The notes under the pieces were generated by a model. The model was not told the DNA's origin, did no database searches, and was given only the letters and a program-made list of their open reading frames with translations. From assembly GCA_030592835.1 (NCBI GenBank), contig JAUVIJ010000070.1, positions 1-8,812 of the forward strand: a stretch of 8,812 nt of DNA, written 5' to 3'. Of this stretch, positions 6,961 through 8,812 are shown in pieces. Position numbers and translations under genes: made by a program. The number at the start of each line of letters is the position of its first letter. The first letter of the stretch is position 1. The DNA comes from Candidatus Cloacimonadota bacterium (lineage in GTDB: Bacteria > Cloacimonadota > Cloacimonadia > Cloacimonadales > TCS61).

Positions 6961-8055
6961 TCATAGAACACCTATTTTGTTTCCCGGTAATTTTTGAATT
7001 ATATTATTCAATTCCAGAGAAAGTAATATTGTTGATAGTTTCCCGATATGTAAATTACTTTTGATCAACAACGAATCGAATTCGATAAAGGGTTTGTTCT
7101 GTTTAATTATTTCATAAACATGTTTTTCTTCCGAAGATAACTTCACTGGTGGTACATTCTTTTTATCAAGACTGAGATTATATTCTTCGAGGATATCTCT
7201 GACTGATGTAATGATCTTCGCTCCCTGTTTAATCAATTGATTAGGACCTTCCGCCTGGATTCTATTTATGTCTCCCGGCAATGCAAAAACATCACGGTTT
7301 TGATCCAAAGCGAATTTTGCCGTTAATAATGCTCCGCTTCGCTTTGAACCTTCTATCACAATAGTCCCGATTGCTACACCGCTGATCAATCTGTTGCGGG
7401 CAGGAAAATTCCATTTTTCGGGTTTGCTCCCCGGGATATATTCACTGATCAAAGCACCATTCTGAATGATTTTTGCGGCTAACTCCCTGTTCTGAGCAGG
7501 ATAGATATAATCTACTCCTGTACCCAATACTGATATAGTTTTACCACCGACATCCAAAGCTCCGTAATGTGCCAAGGTGTCTATACCAAAGGCCATCCCA
7601 CTCACAATAGTAAATCCTATTTCTGCAAGTTGAGATGCCAGTTTTCTGGTTATCAATTTTCCATAATTACTCGGATTCCGGGTCCCAACAATGGAAATTG
7701 AATTTAATAACAGGTCATTATCTAACTTCCCTCTATAGAAAATTAACGGTGGTGGATCATAAATTGATTTCAATCTTTCTGGAAAATTCTCATCAAGGAT
7801 TGAAGTATATTTTATGTCGTATTTTTGGATAATATCGCTGATTTTCTGCCAATTATCTTCATCTGATTCATTCTTCAGGTAATTTATGGATACTGATGTT
7901 AAAAAGTCTGCCTGATCAAGAAGTGATCTATCCTGTTCCAGAAATTCTATTGGCTCTCCTATTAACTTTATTAACTTTACGGCTCTGGCATTACCTATTT
8001 CTGGAGTAGAAAGTAATTTAATCCAGGATTTTAAACGAGTATCTTCAGCTTTCAT
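6961..8055 (-). CDS. dprA: DNA-processing protein DprA
   Basis: DprA (Smf) binds incoming single-stranded DNA in the cytoplasm during natural transformation and loads RecA onto it. The 364-residue length is typical. An N-terminal SAM-like helical region (about 10-60) is followed by the Rossmann-fold domain: YRGKL (107-111), SIVGTRNPSNYG (121-132), GFTIVSGMAFGIDTLAHYGAL (147-167), VLGTGVDYIYPAQNREL (176-192), FPARNRLISG (217-226), EGSKRSGALLTAKFAL (235-250) and VFALPGDI (256-263). Residues about 306-364 look like the winged-helix domain often found at the C-terminus. All core motifs are intact. Its ATG overlaps the kinase gene end by 11 bases (ATGAAAGCTGA), and the only good purine run, AGAGGA, sits some 14 bases upstream, so translation is probably coupled to the kinase. 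DprA is common even in bacteria not shown to be transformable, so its presence alone does not prove competence. Confidence 0.95.
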   Translation of the reverse strand: MKAEDTRLKSWIKLLSTPEIGNARAVKLIKLIGEPIEFLEQDRSLLDQADFLTSVSINYLKNESDEDNWQKISDIIQKYDIKYTSILDENFPERLKSIYDPPPLIFYRGKLDNDLLLNSISIVGTRNPSNYGKLITRKLASQLAEIGFTIVSGMAFGIDTLAHYGALDVGGKTISVLGTGVDYIYPAQNRELAAKIIQNGALISEYIPGSKPEKWNFPARNRLISGVAIGTIVIEGSKRSGALLTAKFALDQNRDVFALPGDINRIQAEGPNQLIKQGAKIITSVRDILEEYNLSLDKKNVPPVKLSSEEKHVYEIIKQNKPFIEFDSLLIKSNLHIGKLSTILLSLELNNIIQKLPGNKIGVL

Positions 8056-8812
8056 CGGAAGAGTGTATTTCCTCTTTTAAACTTGGGAAAATCAGTTTAA
8101 ATGTGACTCCCGCCTTTACGTTATTTGTTACCATAATTACTGCATTATACTTTTCCAATACTTTTTTGACAATGAATAAACCCAAACCAGTTCTCCCTGT
8201 TTCTCCATATCTAAAATTCTCATCAAATATCCTGTCCAAAACATTTCCCGGAATCCCCTTACCATTATCAGAAAACTCGATGACAGTTCTATCATTTGAT
8301 TTTGATACGGATATTTCAATCTTATCTGCATTTCCGTGCCTTATCGAATTTGATATAAGATTATCAAAAACCGAGATCAGGGCATCATTACTATTAAGAT
8401 AACATTCACCATTTAAAGATATTTTAACACTGGGAAAATTCTTTCTGGATTGTTCAATAACATCCTCCAGATAAATTGATCTCAGATTATCTGATGAATC
8501 CATAAGGCTTTCAAGATCTCTCATTCGTTTGATAAGATCCGAACTTTTCCGTGTACGGTTGGCAATTTCACTGATATAGTTATCAGCTTTTGTATCGTTA
8601 AATAACCTTAGTGCACTGATAATTACTGAAAGATCGTTGGCAATATCATGTCTGAGAATTTTGTTGATCAAGGCAAAAAGTTCTTTACTGTTACTCAATT
8701 CTTTCGGGATCTTTTCAGCCTTTGTTATATCTCTGGAGATACCAACTATTCTATAAGGTTCTTCGTTTTCATCTTTTAACAGGAATGCTTTTTCATCGAT
8801 CCATTTCAGAGA
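8045..8812 (-). CDS. PAS-containing sensor histidine kinase, 5' end outside the window
   Basis: The C-terminal part of a sensor kinase; the frame is open to the window edge, giving 255 visible residues. A short reading from TTG at 8698 would start after the PAS domain and is not the true start. Visible residues 1-30 (SLKWIDEKAFLL ... RIVGISRDIT) are the end of a PAS/PAC domain. The phosphoacceptor box is LRHDIANDLSVI, with His55 (codon 8650-8648). It is of the 'HDI-x-N-D/Q-L' type that I recall from PAS kinases of archaea and environmental bacteria. The ATPase domain has an N-box FDNLISNSIRHG (Asn151/155), G1 SDNGKGIPG (Asp182), F-box RIFDENFRYG and G2 GRTGLGLFIV. No membrane segment lies in the visible part. 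Ligand and partner regulator are unknown, and no response regulator gene is in the window. Its stop overlaps the dprA start. Confidence 0.9.
   Translation of the reverse strand, partial: SLKWIDEKAFLLKDENEEPYRIVGISRDITKAEKIPKELSNSKELFALINKILRHDIANDLSVIISALRLFNDTKADNYISEIANRTRKSSDLIKRMRDLESLMDSSDNLRSIYLEDVIEQSRKNFPSVKISLNGECYLNSNDALISVFDNLISNSIRHGNADKIEISVSKSNDRTVIEFSDNGKGIPGNVLDRIFDENFRYGETGRTGLGLFIVKKVLEKYNAVIMVTNNVKAGVTFKLIFPSLKEEIHSSDES

Larger units (their letters stand above)
865..8812 (-). other. Compact six-gene transcription unit: kinase-dprA-rph-hemW-998aa-416aa
   Basis: All six genes run on the minus strand. Junctions in order are -11, +12, -11, +9 and +11 bases. No gap is large enough for a normal promoter plus leader, so a promoter is expected upstream of the kinase, outside the window. 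Promoters inside coding sequence cannot be ruled out by eye. Three starts have a purine-rich site that abuts or overlaps the preceding stop region. Confidence 0.7.

Noticed and set aside
8045..8698. A free-standing 217-residue soluble kinase starting at TTG 8698
   Set aside because: The same frame continues without a stop to the window edge and encodes a recognisable PAS/PAC end (RIVGISRDIT), so the gene is a longer kinase cut by the window.
1..8812. CRISPR array, tRNA or rRNA gene, insertion sequence or phage module
   Set aside because: I saw no regularly spaced repeats, cloverleaf with CCA end, terminal inverted repeats with transposase, or phage structural motifs. Almost the entire window is accounted for by intact genes.

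Overview
The window looks like a chromosomal segment from an AT-rich, Gram-negative bacterium of the FCB group. The nearest fit from memory is a Candidatus Cloacimonadota-like or similar uncultured lineage; this is inference, not a database result. Three things point that way. One is a 998-residue exported protein with an N-terminal 'glycine/aromatic' opening, paired calcium-loop motifs and a C-terminal sorting-type domain (VIPNPY ... WDLLSKNNQVIAPGVYLY ... KVGKFVIIK). The second is a 416-residue exported protein of a family I recall from Bacteroidetes and Ignavibacteria relatives. The third is a lipoprotein beta-propeller on the other strand.

Layout: positions 1-22 look like the right half of an intrinsic terminator. 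It is followed at once by a plus-strand SdiA-regulated/YjiK-like lipoprotein gene (33-779), which probably starts at TTG. A short convergent junction (780-864) shows no clear terminator. From 8812 down to 865 everything lies on the minus strand. In order of transcription these are a PAS-containing histidine kinase (5' end outside the window), dprA (natural-transformation and DNA-processing protein), rph (RNase PH), hemW (radical-SAM heme chaperone), the 998-residue secreted protein and the 416-residue exported protein. The junctions are an 11-base overlap, a 12-base gap, an 11-base overlap, a 9-base gap and an 11-base gap. The six genes therefore look like one transcription unit of at least 7.9 kb, with several starts placed so that translation could be coupled.

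How the genes may work together: dprA, rph and hemW are broadly conserved housekeeping genes with no obvious shared pathway. The kinase overlaps dprA and could be a sensor co-expressed with DNA uptake, but no response regulator is visible. The two exported proteins at the distal end are the least explained part. The 998-residue protein has the architecture of cell-surface cargo of a type IX-like secretion route. The 416-residue protein seems to have a glutamine-amidotransferase-like (ThuA/DJ-1-like) fold and none of the signatures of asparagine synthetase, a label I recall being attached to its relatives.

I see no tRNA, rRNA, CRISPR array, insertion sequence, attachment site or phage gene. 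No clearly new defence or mobile system is visible. The most useful second looks are the kinase-dprA coupling, the unassigned 416-residue family and its secreted partner, the short N-terminus of RNase PH, and the terminator-like structure before the lipoprotein.
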